Source: Mycocentrospora acerina
Lineage: Eukaryota; Ascomycota; Dothideomycetes; Pleosporales
NCBI GenBank assembly: GCA_022701365.1
Contig: JAKUHH010000396.1
Coordinates: forward strand, 248,001 to 312,000
Length of the DNA: 64,000 bases
Reading direction: 5' to 3'
Shown: piece after piece, positions 22,592-32,778 of the stretch
Layout of the letters: the number at the start of each line of letters is the position of its first letter
How positions within the stretch are numbered: the first letter of the stretch is position 1
Made by a program: the position numbers and the translations under genes
Notes under the pieces: generated by a model
The model's database searches: none
Seen by the model: only the letters and a program-made list of their open reading frames with translations
What the model was told of the DNA's origin: nothing

Positions 22592-25070
22592 CGCTGCCTA
22601 CCGTCAGTTGAGGCGCTTGGTGTGTTGTCGAAAATATGTTTATGCGAAGCAACTCGTGCAAGAAGGAGCACAAAGCGGATGATTAGCGATTAGATGCTGA
22701 CCGAGTGATTGATGCGGGATCCAATGCTGCTGAAAACAGGAAAAAAAAAGTCATGTGAGACTATGCCGATGCTCGATATTTTGGGAGGTGAGTGAAGCGC
22801 GTCGCTTGAGGTGTACATGGTGGAATGATGCAGCATGTTGGTGTTGTGACTCTGCGGGAGCCCGAGGCATGAATGGAAAGAGCAAAGGAGCAATTGTCCT
22901 TTCCACATACATTACGCACGCTGGGCGTGATTGGGAGTGAGAGGCAAGATCAGGAAAGAAACATGTTTGAGGATTGGAATATTGCAAGAAAAAAATTGGT
23001 TGATCAATTACAGCGCTACGTTCTGATGCCTCTTTGTATCTGCCAATGCTGTCTGCCTTACCAGAACACACATAAGTGTTTGTGTGTCATTTGCATTGGG
23101 TATTGGACTTGATACTGTGTATGAGCTCTCATTCAAGCGATGCATGCGAAACATGGAGAGTCCTCGTTACTGGGCATTTGCCATGTGCGAGCGAGCATCG
23201 TGTGCAGTTCGGCTGCTCGGGCACATGTCGATGCGACAGGGATAGGTTTACTCTCTTTCAAAGGCACGAGGGTGGAGGCTTCTAGTAGCCTAAGTTAAAG
23301 TACTCGCCAAAGAAATAACGTAAAGAAAGTAAAAAAGTCTCCTATTGAGAGGAAGAGGACAGATCTTGGAACATCTGGGGCGGTGAACAGCATCATGGGG
23401 TACACAGGGTATTTCTAGCGTCAACTGACAAGTGCTGCTCTTCAGACACCGTTCAGGGGCATTCTGTAGCGGCGGTCAGGACGGCGACTTCACGATGCAC
23501 ACGGGCGTGTCGTTTTGTTGTTGTTCGAGTCTCGACCGTCTTTTCAAGGTCACCTGGATAGCCGGCTCGCCAGCCGCAGGAAAGCGTTCCGCCGCTAGGG
23601 ACCAATAGGGGCATCGAGGCTCATGTGCTGCGTCTAGGCAACGTCCTTGCTTGCGCAAACCCATGACGAGCGGAGTGCTAACGTCGGAATTGACAGTCTT
23701 GCGCAGGTGCGAGTCAATGCCGATGCTGCCATTCATGAGCGGCATGGGCGTGGTGCCATGTGCTGGCCTTGCTGTGAGCGGGGAAGATTGCCAACATGTT
23801 CACGGGGCGTGACGGGGCACCAGTGATGTCGGTGTCCATGTCACGACTGGCAATGCTGGCGTGAAGAGGGCCCCAATGCGACGAGATGCGCTGTTGGCCC
23901 CGTGGATGGGAAGCCGGGTCGCGCAGAGTTTTGAGCCGGCATTGCAGCAAGGCGATGCCCAGAGCCAAGTTGCATTGCTGTTAGCCTTACCAGCACAATG
24001 GACGAGGATCGAGCGTGCGGTGGCTGCAGGGCGCACTGTACGCAGAGTCCCGAAGTCGGTCGGCTAGGCTTTGGCAACGGGCCGCTCGGCGTGCAAGTGC
24101 AGAGGGAGTGGGTGGGGGAGTGTAGAGGGAGTGCAGAGGGGGTGCAGAGGGGTGCAGAGGGGTGCAGAGGGAGTGCAGAGACGGCCAGCCACAGCGGCGT
24201 GCTGCATGCTGGAGTCGAGGGGGGTGTTGATGACGAGAAGGTGAATAAGAACAGGACGATGAACGAGAAGAGGCAGATGCCGACGAAGATGAAGACGACG
24301 ACGAGCACGAATAAGACGACGAGCACCAGCACGCCGGCGAATAAGAACATGGGCCGCATGGAGAAGCCGGAGAAGCTGGCGGTGGCGTCGCAGGCCAGCG
24401 CAACGACCAGGCCCAAGCAGGTAACCGGATCCCAGCATCGGCTGAAGACGCCTTCATCGGCATCTTGGTGGAGCAGCGTGGTGGTGGACGAGGTCGGCGC
24501 AGCGTCGTCCAGCGCCCATGCGAGCCATGCAGCGTGAGCACCCCGCAAGAAAATTTGAGCAGCGGGCCAATGGTGACGCCCCCCAGGCTTGGCCGCAATT
24601 GCGCGTAGCAGCACAGCGGACGGCTGCCATTCGCGAAGGCGGATTTCTTTTGGCAGCGAGCCACCTCCGTCGACACCGAAGCAGCCTCCGCCGTCCGGAT
24701 CAGCACGCACGCGCTGGGCAGCGTGACAAGAGCGCACTCCGCCGCCTTTTGAGTCGAGCACCTCCGCCCCTCCGTCGAGCACTCTGTTTCCATTACCCAA
24801 GAGCTTACCTCACGGCTACTGCGCGCCCGCCCACAGCGCCCAACCCCAAACCGCCCTCTTATCAGCATTATCCGAATCCCAAACACACGCAATCGCCCCT
24901 GGGCCCGCCGCCGCGGCCATCCCTCGCAGGCGCGCCTAACCGCCCCGAGCCCCGTTGCCGTCACCGCGCCCGCGACCGTGACCGTGGCCGTCTTCCTGTC
25001 GCGTCCGTCCAGCGTGCGCCTTGGCGCCTTCTGTGCCCCTCGCTCGCACGGAGGGGTGCGCTGGCTGTAG
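22592..25070. other. 2.5-kb divergent intergenic region (arrestin / bZIP)
   Basis: Holds the promoters of two divergent genes. The half next to the bZIP gene is very GC-rich (24.0-25.07 kb), so long chance frames open on both strands. It includes a GTGCAGAGGG-type tandem repeat and a GAC/GAG-rich stretch whose reverse strand reads as a long hydrophobic segment. I accept no gene here. Confidence 0.4.
24120..24180. repeat. GTGCAGAGGG-type tandem repeat
   Basis: Five or six imperfect copies of a 10-11 bp unit (GTGCAGAGGG with 0-1 extra G, one copy GTGTAGAGGG). It lies about 0.9 kb upstream of the bZIP start codon. Confidence 0.8.
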
Positions 25071-26520
25071 ATGGGAGATAGCACCCTGACCGACATGACG
25101 GCCGCCGTGGGCAAGGCGCCCGCCGACCGCGACGGCTCCACGTCGTCGACGGCCTCGTCGCCCGACCCGGCCCACGCCGAGACGTACGCCCACGAGGAGC
25201 CGCAGCAGCAGAAGCGCAAGGGCGGCCGCAAACCCGTGAGCCTCTTCTCCGCCTCGCCGATGCCCGCCTCGACGACGCCCAATTGACATGTCTGAGCCGC
25301 CGCTAACCAACCGCTTCAAGATCTATGCCACGTCCGAGGAGCGCAAGCAGCGCAACCGCCAGGCGCAGGCGGCCTTCCGCGAGCGCCGCACCGAGTACAT
25401 CAAGCAGCTCGAGAGCACCATCAAGCACCATGAGGAGACGCTGCAGAACCTGCAGAACAGCCACCGCAACGCCGCCGACGAGTGTCTGATGCTGCGCTAC
25501 AAGAACTCGCTGCTGGAGCGCGTCCTGCTGGAGAAAGGTGGGCCCCATGTCCCTTGTCACGCACCAAGGAAGCCGCGCGCTAACACTGCGATCCACCAGG
25601 CATTGACGTCCAGGCCGAGCTGCGCGCAAAGACGGGCAGTCCTAGCCTGGGGCCCACGAGGCCGCAGACGTCTGTCCACAACTCTCCCAACCAGGCTCCC
25701 CTCCAGCAACGTGCCATCCTGAACAGACAGCAGCAGCGCCGCTCGCTCCAAGGCCCGCCCAAGGGCGACGGCTCCAACGGCCTGCCCATGATACAGCCCG
25801 ATGGCCCAGTCCTCCGCTCCCCGTTGTCGCAGCCCACGCCCGGCTCGCACCTCTCCTCGCCTGCTCAATCAGCCACGCGCTCGCCCAACTTCCCTCCCAA
25901 TGGACAGTCCGTGTCGCCCAACTTTGGGTCCATCCCTCCACAGCAGCAGCAGCTGCGTCCTCTGCCGCCCAGGTCCAGCTTCACGCCGCTCATGGCCCCC
26001 CAACGGCCCTCGCTGATAACGAACCATCCTCCACCACTCAGCCGATCAAGCACGTCGACGGCTGTCAACGGCGCAAACGGTATGGCACAGGGCAGCGGTC
26101 CATCCTCGTACTATCCCACCCAGTTCACAGATCACATGTCTCAGCTAGGTAAGCTAACCTGTTCCGTCACCACCCCATACGCGGGGTTTGTAGCTTCATG
26201 CTAACCCCGTACCCCCAGAGCAAGAATACGAGGAACAGGCCGACAGCTACGATCACGAGGAACCCAGCGATCAGTCAGCTGGCCCAGGGCCCTTTCCGCA
26301 ACAGGGCTTCCCGCCTGCAAACAACATGCCGCCTCCTATGCCGCCAACACAACACCCTCCATATCAGAGTGCAGCCGCGCTGGCACCCAACGATGGAAGC
26401 CACGTTTTCAACGGCAACATCAACCAACAGCTCTTCGACCCATACGACCCCATGCTAGACGCAGATCCCTTTGGGCTGTCTGCAAGCATGCACTTTCCAA
26501 CCATGTACGAATCTAGATGA
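25071..26520 (+). CDS. bZIP transcription factor with Yap/Pap1-type basic region
   Basis: Four exons: 25071-25235, 25321-25537, 25600-26148 and 26219-26520, giving 410 residues. The basic region RKQRNRQAQAAFRERRTEYI has the QxxFR pattern of fungal Pap1/Yap1-type bZIPs, then leucine-zipper heptads (residues about 75-127: YIKQLESTIKHHEETLQNLQ and on to SLLERVLLEK). The first intron lies directly before IYATSEERK, joining a conserved GRKP. The remainder is Pro/Gln/Ser-rich, probably activation or disordered sequence. The N-terminal exon ends in a KRKGGRK nuclear-localisation-like cluster. There is no Cys-rich redox domain, so it is not Yap1 itself; it resembles the fungal LziP-type bZIPs. Target genes are unknown. 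Confidence 0.88.
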
Positions 26521-27536
26521 AGGGTGTGATGCAAAGGAAACGCTAAGAGCATGGCGGCGATGCATTTGACATGCTACGGATTTCGCGACTCAAAAACACG
26601 TTTAATGATCTTCTTCAGCGGGCGTCTCACTGTCCATTCTGGCCCAAATGGCAAATTGGTTCTGGCATCACGGCGTTCTTACTCTCCACGATTTCAGGGT
26701 TGTTTCTATTCTCGTTCTTGGTGGTGTTGTTTCCTCCCAAAAAAAAGTTTCTGCAGTCGCATCAGACGCGCGAACCGGTTGTTCTCTTGCTTTTTTTTCT
26801 CTCTGAAAGACAAAAAAATACTATCTTGTAAAAATCCATGGAATGGAAGGTTGGGGGAGGGGGGGATGGCATGACAGCCGTAGCTGCGCGGGGGGCCGAA
26901 TGTTAGATATTCGGCGGCGCCCGCTGGTCGCTCGGCTGGCAGAACAGTGGCTGCTTTGTACATATTGTATTGCTAGCACAAACCTAAAGTCTAAATCTGA
27001 AGTCGCCGTGTGACACGCAGTGCTATGCCATGCCACGCCATGCCGTGTCGTGGGCCTCGGGAATGACGTGAAGCTTGAGCTCAGACACCACTCCTCTTTG
27101 GCGAAACACGCAGGCCGTCGAATGGAATCACGCTGGCAGCAGCTGCACACAACAGTGCTGGGTTGGGGGAAGCTGCAGGCCGTGCGGAATGATGATGATG
27201 ATGACGCTGCATTGATTCACGACAGCAGGATAACGTGACGACGAATTGCATCATGGCCATCTCTCACCTGGGCGGTGGTTGTGTCCTGGTGGTAGTGGTA
27301 GTGGTAGTGGTGGTAATGGTGGTGGGGCACGTTGGGTAACTAAGCGAACCCACTGAGAGACTGGCCAAAATTCTCGTCGAATCCCCGCCAACTCACCAGC
27401 GTCAACATCCGTGTTCGAGCCACCACTGAGAGTCACGTCCCTAAATCTGTAGGGCAGCTCTCGCATTTTCTTTCGCAATCCGGCAGATTGTGCATCTAGA
27501 AGGGTAAAGCGCGAAAGGCGCTCTTAAACCGTCAAG
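26521..27536. other. Intergenic between bZIP gene and STM1
   Basis: No gene is supported. The first 450 bp look like 3' UTR. A GGT/AGT trinucleotide run lies at 27286-27326 and the STM1 promoter occupies the last few hundred bases. Confidence 0.45.
27286..27326. repeat. GGT/AGT trinucleotide repeat
   Basis: About 13 imperfect copies of GGT or AGT, upstream of STM1. Confidence 0.8.
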
Positions 27537-28913
27537 ATGTCGACAATTGCTTCCAAGGTACGCTCCAACCCCTCCCAGGCGCCGCCGCCGACGAAGACGC
27601 AGCTGCGGCAAGGCGTGCGAGCTGCGGGCCTCTGCCGTGCAGCTTGGCTTGAGAGACACAGCTAACAATGGCTACAGAACATTTACGAACTGCTGGGTAC
27701 GTCGGGGACGCAAGGGCACAACTCGTCGAACCATTACTCATAAACCCGCAGGCAACGACCCCGAGCTGGACCCCAACAGGCCAGCAGACCCCCCAACAAA
27801 GGCCATCGACAAGCCCGTCCAACGGACCGGCAAGCGCGACGGCGGCGATGCCCCCAAGGCCGGCCCCGAGCGCGTAAACCAGACCCGCACCAAGCAGACC
27901 GCGAGTGCCAACGAGAACGGTACGTCACTCCAGGACATCGACTCTGGGGAGCCCTTGGCACACCGCTCAGAGGCGACTGCAAATGCACTGGGCTAATTCA
28001 AGCACAGCTTTCCGGGACCGTGGCGCTGGCTCTGACAGGAACCGCACCCGTGGAACTGGTGGTGAGTACACACGTAGCCGAACCCCGCCAACACACAAGC
28101 TAATTTTACCCAGAGTCTGATGCTCCCCGAGGTGACCGAGGCGGCCGTGGACGCGGTCGCGGTGGTCGTGGAGGCCGCGGTGGCTTCGGCGGTGACCGTC
28201 ACAGCAGGACCGGCATTGCGTAAGTGTTGCGCTCCCCCCTTGGCACAAATCCATCCATCCTGACACGCATTAGCGAGCACGAGAAGCAGGCCGCTCACGG
28301 CTGGGGCGGAAACGACGGCGACGCCGAGCTCGCTGACGAGAAGGCCGGCGAGGACATCGCCAAGGCTGAGGTGAAGGAGACGGTTACCGAGGTCGCTGAG
28401 GCCGAGGCCGCCGAGCCTGAGCCCGAGGACAACACCAAGTCCTACACTGCCTACCTTGCTGAGCTTGCCGAGAAGAAGCTCAACCTCTCCACCAACCTCC
28501 GCCAAGCCAACGAGGGCAGCAGCAAGAAGTTCCCCGAGGGTACTGCTGTTGAGCGCGAGGAGGAGGAGGCCTACATGGCCGGCTCCGGCGGCAAGGCCAA
28601 GCGCGAGCGTGCGCGCAAGGAGAAGGTCCACGTCGAGCTCGACGGCGACCGTATGCTTGCCCCCCCTCCCCGTGAGGGTGGTGCTCGTGGCGGACGTGGC
28701 GGCGGCCGTGGCCGTGGCGAGTTCCGTGGCGGCGAGGGTCGTGGCCGTGGCGAAGGCCGTGGTGGACGTGGTCGTGGCGAGGGTCGCGGAGAGGGTCGCG
28801 GACGTGGCGACGCTCGTCCCCGTGGCGATGCCCGTCCCCGTGGCGGCCGTGGCGGCAACGCATCCGGCCCCAACATTGCCGACTCCAGCGCTTTCCCCAG
28901 CCTGGGCGCATAA
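27537..28913 (+). CDS. STM1: STM1/SERBP1-type ribosome-associated RGG protein
   Basis: Six exons: 27537-27557, 27678-27696, 27752-27919, 28008-28061, 28114-28219 and 28274-28913, giving 335 residues. The first two exons are only 21 and 19 nt, yet all phases close and produce the family start MSTIASKNIYELLGNDPELD. Next come KAIDKPVQRTGKRD, an RGG cluster (DRGGRGRGRGGRGG), the hyaluronan/mRNA-binding core EHEKQAAHGWGG, then SYTAYLAELAEKKLNL, and a second long RGG region near the C-terminus. Stm1 binds the 80S ribosome at the mRNA channel, keeping idle ribosomes intact during starvation; it also binds G-quadruplex DNA in yeast. RGG arginines are probable methylation sites. High-expression codon bias is evident. 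Confidence 0.9.
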
Positions 28914-30033
28914 GTCGCTTCTTCGACGACATGTCGACTACCTTGCACGACTCGCAAAGCTCGTGCTACCTGACGTTCCCACAAAAACCCAATGTGTGTG
29001 AACCGACTCGATGAATGCCATTGACAGCATGCGATCTGACGAATTGGACGAACGGACGAAAGAAGCTGAACACGAAATTCAAAGGATTGCTGAAAAGGAA
29101 AAAAAGGGGACTTGCGAAGGATGGGGGCGGACGGGATACACTTGAAAATTCACTCTCATCTAACCTGTACCAAAGACGTCTCTTTCTTCAACCATTTTGT
29201 GCAGTGATGTTGTTTTTTTATTAAATCAAACGTGTGAATGTGGGTGTGTGTGGGTGTGCTTGACAACCACCATCCCTTCCCCTCCCCCCCTCCCCTCCTG
29301 CCTCGAAATTCTAGTCTCCACAACACTTGCTTAAGGTATTTCAATCACATTAAAGAGCTAGGAGAAGAAGAGAAAAAAAGGTTGCACTCGAATTGTGTGT
29401 GCTGTTGCCTCTCTCTCTCTCTCTCTCTCTCTCAACAACAACCTTTATCCACTTCTTATCCATTTCTATTCTTTTCTTCTCTTCTTCTAGAACACTCACC
29501 ACTCCCCCCTCCCTCAATTAAATAATTAATCATCTGTACCTTTTTCTTTAATATTCCCTGGTTTTAATCAGAGAGTGGGGTTCACGGCGAGGAACTTCAA
29601 TACACCGCAACAAGTCATGCAGGAACGACATTCTATTATCGTTACATTTCGATTCTTGAGCAAGGCACGCGCTGGACTTCATTTAGAGGGAGAGAGAGAG
29701 AATGACAAGAGTGTTTGAATTGAAAAAGGTGTAATCTCATTGGATGTAATTGGGTGAGTAAGTAAGTGAGTATATAAGTAGATATACTGTACTATACTAA
29801 CATAAGAGGATCATGCTGCGAAGAGGCAGGATGGAAAGAAGGAAGAGAGGAAAAACGCTATGCTATGCTCCAATATACAAGGAGAAGAAAATAAAATAAA
29901 AAAAGATCATCATACGTGTCTGAAAAAAAAAGATACTACAAAGACACGCACAAGCTGTTTGTCACGGATAAAACTCCACTCCATGATGATGATACTGGAT
30001 TGAGAAACATTGACCAGCGTAAATTCGACCGAA
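28914..30033. other. Intergenic between convergent genes
   Basis: 1.1 kb between STM1 (+) and the RBR gene (-), with a (CT)n tract and A-rich runs. No gene is recognised. Confidence 0.5.
29408..29433. repeat. (CT)n microsatellite
   Basis: Thirteen CT units in the intergenic spacer. Confidence 0.9.
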
Positions 30034-32010
30034 TCACTCATTGATTTCCTCATCATCCTGCTTATCCCGCTCATCCCGTATCCGCTCGAGATCTACCTTG
30101 CATGATTTGCATACGAGAATCCCACATTCGGGGCAATCATATGCGAGACTGAATGGTGGGACTGCAGGAGCAGAAGCCCCAGAGGGTGAGGAGAAGGAAA
30201 ATTCAAACTCGGCGGGAGTCTTGTCGAAGAGTTGCGGGCCACCATCGAGGGAGGCGCGTCGTGGAGCTTCGAGATGGCTAGTTGTGATGATGTTTCCATA
30301 TGTGTCAAAGATGCGGTCTGTAAATTGTATATCCTCCATTGGGGATGGTTCAAAGGCTGGCGCACTCTGAGAGAGAGATGACATGGGAGATGGTAGACGA
30401 GGTGCTGCAACCACTTGAATAGGGCCGCGAGGAGGTGTGAATCGAACTCTTCCTCGTCCCCTCCCTCGTCCTCGTCCTCGGCCGCGAACTCCGCCTCTGC
30501 TGCTAGATACCATGACCTCGTCTTTAGTGAGTAATTTCGAGGGGATATCGATCTGGGGGTGGATTTTGCACCAGCAACGGGTACACTCCATGTTGACGAC
30601 GGATGGTGATTTGGTCAGCGCGGCAGAGAAGGGTACTTCGAAAATAGAGAAGTCATGTGTGCAGTCCCACGCGCGGTCTTGAATATCGTCCGTCGGTTCG
30701 AGGCCAAAGTTGAGGTCCTGGTTCATCCAGTAATTTGCTCCTCTGCCGTCGAGGTTCACTGGACGAGCAGTACGTTGAGGGGTTATTGTTGTGTCTGAAG
30801 CATTTTCTGATAATGCTCCAGTGTCAGCAGCCTGAGGAGCGGGATCTGTTCCACTTGGTTCTTCATACTCCTCATCCTCGCTGTTGTACTCTTCTTCGTC
30901 TCCATCATCACCGTCACACCCTTCCCTACACTCTTCTGTACTTTTCAAGCAAGCCCAGCAGAAATGTGCACCACACCTGCATTCCATATGGCTACAGCCG
31001 TACATTCTCTTCAGTCCTTGACCGCATTTCGGACACCGTTTATATCCCCACATCTTAAGTAGTCCTGCCAGCTCAGTATCAGTGCCAAACTCGAGTTTGG
31101 CACATATACTGTCAGAATGTGCTATTTGCCGACAATCAACGCAGATATTTGCTTCACACTTCGGGCACGCGAACGTATTTGAAGTTGGTGTGCCAACCCC
31201 GGAATCGACGCGTTGCTTTCTTTTGCCCTTTGCCAGTTGTGGTAACAACCTTTCCGGTATAAAAACTGAACATGTAGGCATAGGGCAGTAGAAAGGCTTC
31301 AGTGTGGACCACTCCTCGTGCTTTGATCTGAATTCTGATGCTTCTTCTACTGTTAGAAGCGGAAGTGCATGGTGCAAGGGGACTTGGACACAGCAACGTG
31401 GTGGCATGTTGATGACGTTCTCGCAAGCATTTATAAACATAGACTTGACACAACTGCTGCAGAATGAGTTGTTGCACCTGGAGCATGGCTTAATAACCTC
31501 TTTTGCGTATTTTGGATCGTCTTCTGGAGGAAGATCCATGCAACAGGTTAGGCACTGAACGCGTGGCAATACAGGAGTTTTGCTTGTCTGCATATGTTCC
31601 GTTGGTGGTGGTAGAGGCGGTGCTGGGGCCGAGATATATGCCCCTGGTAAAGTAGGCGTTGGCACATGGTCTGTTGGGGTATTTGTGGTTGTTTCTATTT
31701 GGTGTACTGTCTCCGGGACTTGAGAAGAAGAGGCTGTGGTTTCAAGGTCCATGCTGCCGTGAGCAGCTATCTCAATCGATTGGGCCGGTGCACTGTTGCG
31801 TCGTTGTGGGCACGTAGCTGTCCCGGTGGTAGTTGAAGCGGCAACGTTGATGTCATCGTGAACCATGGTCGACACCTTCACCACTGGCAACTGCAACACA
31901 GAGTCTTGGCATGATTCACTCTCGTTTGTGCTGGATTTGTGATGTTGTTGGGTTGAGGCTGTAGCTTTCCCGTGCTGAGGCCGCACAGCTTTTGATATTT
32001 TGGAACCCAT
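30034..32010 (-). CDS. RBR-type E3 ubiquitin ligase, N-myristoylation-like N-terminus
   Basis: A single exon of 658 residues. RING1 starts near residue 150 (CLTCCMDLP, CSRCNNSFCSSCVKSMF). The IBR follows with FYCPMPTCSVFIP, then FACPKCEANICVDCRQIAH. RING2 near 320 reads RCPKCGQGLKRMYGCSHMEC then RCGAHFCWACL; by family rule the Cys in YGCSHM is the catalytic thioester residue. The protein begins MGSKISK, which fits the MGxxxS N-myristoylation pattern followed by basic residues, so membrane anchoring is possible. After RING2 there is an acidic stretch (CDGDDGDEEEYNSEDEEYEE), a GRG-repeat (about 505-525) and a terminal Cys pair motif CPECGILVCKSC. RBR ligases pass ubiquitin from an E2 through their own cysteine. 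The substrate is unknown. It is divergent from the NOP13-like gene. Confidence 0.9.
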   Translation of the reverse strand: MGSKISKAVRPQHGKATASTQQHHKSSTNESESCQDSVLQLPVVKVSTMVHDDINVAASTTTGTATCPQRRNSAPAQSIEIAAHGSMDLETTASSSQVPETVHQIETTTNTPTDHVPTPTLPGAYISAPAPPLPPPTEHMQTSKTPVLPRVQCLTCCMDLPPEDDPKYAKEVIKPCSRCNNSFCSSCVKSMFINACENVINMPPRCCVQVPLHHALPLLTVEEASEFRSKHEEWSTLKPFYCPMPTCSVFIPERLLPQLAKGKRKQRVDSGVGTPTSNTFACPKCEANICVDCRQIAHSDSICAKLEFGTDTELAGLLKMWGYKRCPKCGQGLKRMYGCSHMECRCGAHFCWACLKSTEECREGCDGDDGDEEEYNSEDEEYEEPSGTDPAPQAADTGALSENASDTTITPQRTARPVNLDGRGANYWMNQDLNFGLEPTDDIQDRAWDCTHDFSIFEVPFSAALTKSPSVVNMECTRCWCKIHPQIDIPSKLLTKDEVMVSSSRGGVRGRGRGRGRGRGRVRFTPPRGPIQVVAAPRLPSPMSSLSQSAPAFEPSPMEDIQFTDRIFDTYGNIITTSHLEAPRRASLDGGPQLFDKTPAEFEFSFSSPSGASAPAVPPFSLAYDCPECGILVCKSCKVDLERIRDERDKQDDEEINE

Positions 32011-32778
32011 GATGAAGGAGAATTGACAGTAAGACTAAACACCACAGACTGGTTCGAATATAAAGGCAAATGCTACATGTGGGCAATGACGGAAGGCTGA
32101 GTCAAGAGAAGGTGGTTGACTCAAAGCTTAGTGGCGGAGTGAGAGTGCTGCCTGCAGGCAGCCTTGCGATGCAATAACTCATTGGTTGGACTGAAGGCAT
32201 AAAGTGGGATCCTGCATAATAACGCACTGATTGCAGACCTACAACAGAGAGGTGCCTCTGGCGCTCATTTTAGAGTTTGTGGTTGGCTTGGTAATTGACA
32301 GGATCAGTCAAGCTGATCATAGAGCTTCAGCTCTTCGACACGAGCAGCACTTGTTTAGTTACAGAGCCATAAGCCCTTTTTATTTTGGAGATAGACATCG
32401 CCCTTCTACGTTCGCCCTTCCCGCCAACGAATGATGACGGCGATCGAAGGACAGCAGAAGAGTCATCTCTAAAAGAGCGTTGGCTTGGATGCGCTGATAA
32501 ACTGTTCTAGAACAGGAATGGTGCATTTTTGCTGATATCTATGGCGCTTATCCTCGTATCGCGGAGAGCTTGTGCGTTCTCCATAGCATCTGATAGCACA
32601 CTTGGACGGCCGACTACAGCAGTCCGGGGATGCAGATCACGGTTCAAGGTTCGCCGTGTCGCGTGAATGCAATGACGCGCTAGTGCAGTTACTAAGCATG
32701 GGGCCCATATTTTTTTCTCTCGACGAAAATGCTAATGCTGCAGAAAAGTTCAACACACACAACACATCACGTATCACC
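32011..32778. promoter_or_regulatory. Divergent promoter region, RBR ligase / NOP13-like gene
   Basis: 768 bp between two start codons. The NOP13 frame stays open upstream of 32779, but that stretch (from 32602) is not family-like and is taken as leader. Confidence 0.45.

Noticed and set aside
23515..23535. GTTCGAGTC string resembling a tRNA B box
   Set aside because: No A box, acceptor stem or anticodon arm can be folded around it.
23841..25282. Long minus-strand frames (319 and 431 codons) beside the bZIP gene
   Set aside because: One overlaps bZIP exon 1 antisense, both are low-complexity and lack family features.
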